From an uncultured Lachnospiraceae bacterium (GTDB lineage: Bacteria > Bacillota > Clostridia > Lachnospirales > Lachnospiraceae), in NCBI GenBank assembly GCA_902803635.1, contig CADCQU010000055.1, forward strand, positions 1 to 15,971: 15,971 bases of DNA, written 5' to 3'. The notes under the pieces were generated by a model, which saw only the letters and a list, made by a program, of their open reading frames with translations, was not told where the DNA came from and searched no databases. Every line of letters starts with the position of its first letter. Position 1 is the stretch's first letter. The position numbers and the translations under genes are program-made. Positions 15,932 to 15,971 of this stretch are shown piece after piece.

Positions 15932-15971
15932 CCTCCCCCTCAAGGGGGAGGTGGCACGGCGAAGCCGTGAC
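15932..15971. repeat. Palindromic GC-rich intergenic repeat (truncated by window end)
   Basis: There are two perfect hairpins in tandem: CCTCCCCC/GGGGGAGG (15932-15939 with 15944-15951, four-base loop) and CACGGC/GCCGTG (15955-15960 with 15964-15969, three-base loop). This doublet matches my recollection of a dispersed intergenic repeat frequent in gut Clostridia; copy number cannot be judged here. The element runs past the right edge. Confidence 0.7.

Overview
The window (about 16 kb, moderately GC-rich, every gene on the + strand) looks like a Clostridia/Lachnospiraceae-type Firmicute chromosome. The reasons are the C-terminal Ig-like and K-rich 'ATGAISVKKG' style repeats of the first protein, strong AGGAGG-type ribosome binding sites, a GlgX-type debranching enzyme, and a palindromic GC-rich intergenic repeat at the right edge of a kind common in gut Clostridia. 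No species call is possible from sequence alone.

Layout. (1) 1-1814: 3' part of a secreted/surface protein made of five tandem 69-residue alanine/lysine/glutamate-rich helical repeats followed by two beta-rich surface domains. (2) 1815-2021: a non-coding stretch with two strong foldbacks and a perfect Shine-Dalgarno (SD) sequence that has no start codon at normal distance. (3) 2022-13605: seven co-directional genes that look like one operon closed by a textbook terminator at 13637-13672. They encode a GH3-family acyl-adenylating amide synthetase, a flippase-like membrane protein (LPG-synthase TM/UPF0104 family), a sugar-transfer-associated ATP-grasp protein, a choloylglycine hydrolase/C45-type Ntn cysteine amidase, an ABC ATPase, a 1436-residue FtsX-type permease carrying two long heptad-repeat tracts outside the membrane, and an EctB-like diaminobutyrate aminotransferase. 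(4) 13709-15852: a separately promoted glycogen debranching enzyme. (5) 15853-15971: a non-coding tail ending inside the palindromic repeat.

How the genes may work together. The central operon combines two enzyme families that can make acyl-amide bonds (GH3, ATP-grasp), one that cleaves or transfers acyl amides (Ntn hydrolase), one likely to supply 2,4-diaminobutyrate (EctB-like, without ectA or ectC in the window), a membrane protein of a flippase-like family, and a complete MacB/FtsX-style ABC system. No NRPS, PKS or carrier protein is present. My inference is a carrier-independent pathway for making and exporting or surface-loading an acylated or amidated diamino compound. The families are well supported; the joint function is a hypothesis.

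An unusual structural theme: at two points in this operon (1895-1993 and 7832-8003) a strong SD sequence is separated from a start codon by a stretch containing inverted repeats. In the second case a 9-bp sequence including the start codon is duplicated at both edges, which suggests insertion of a small element.
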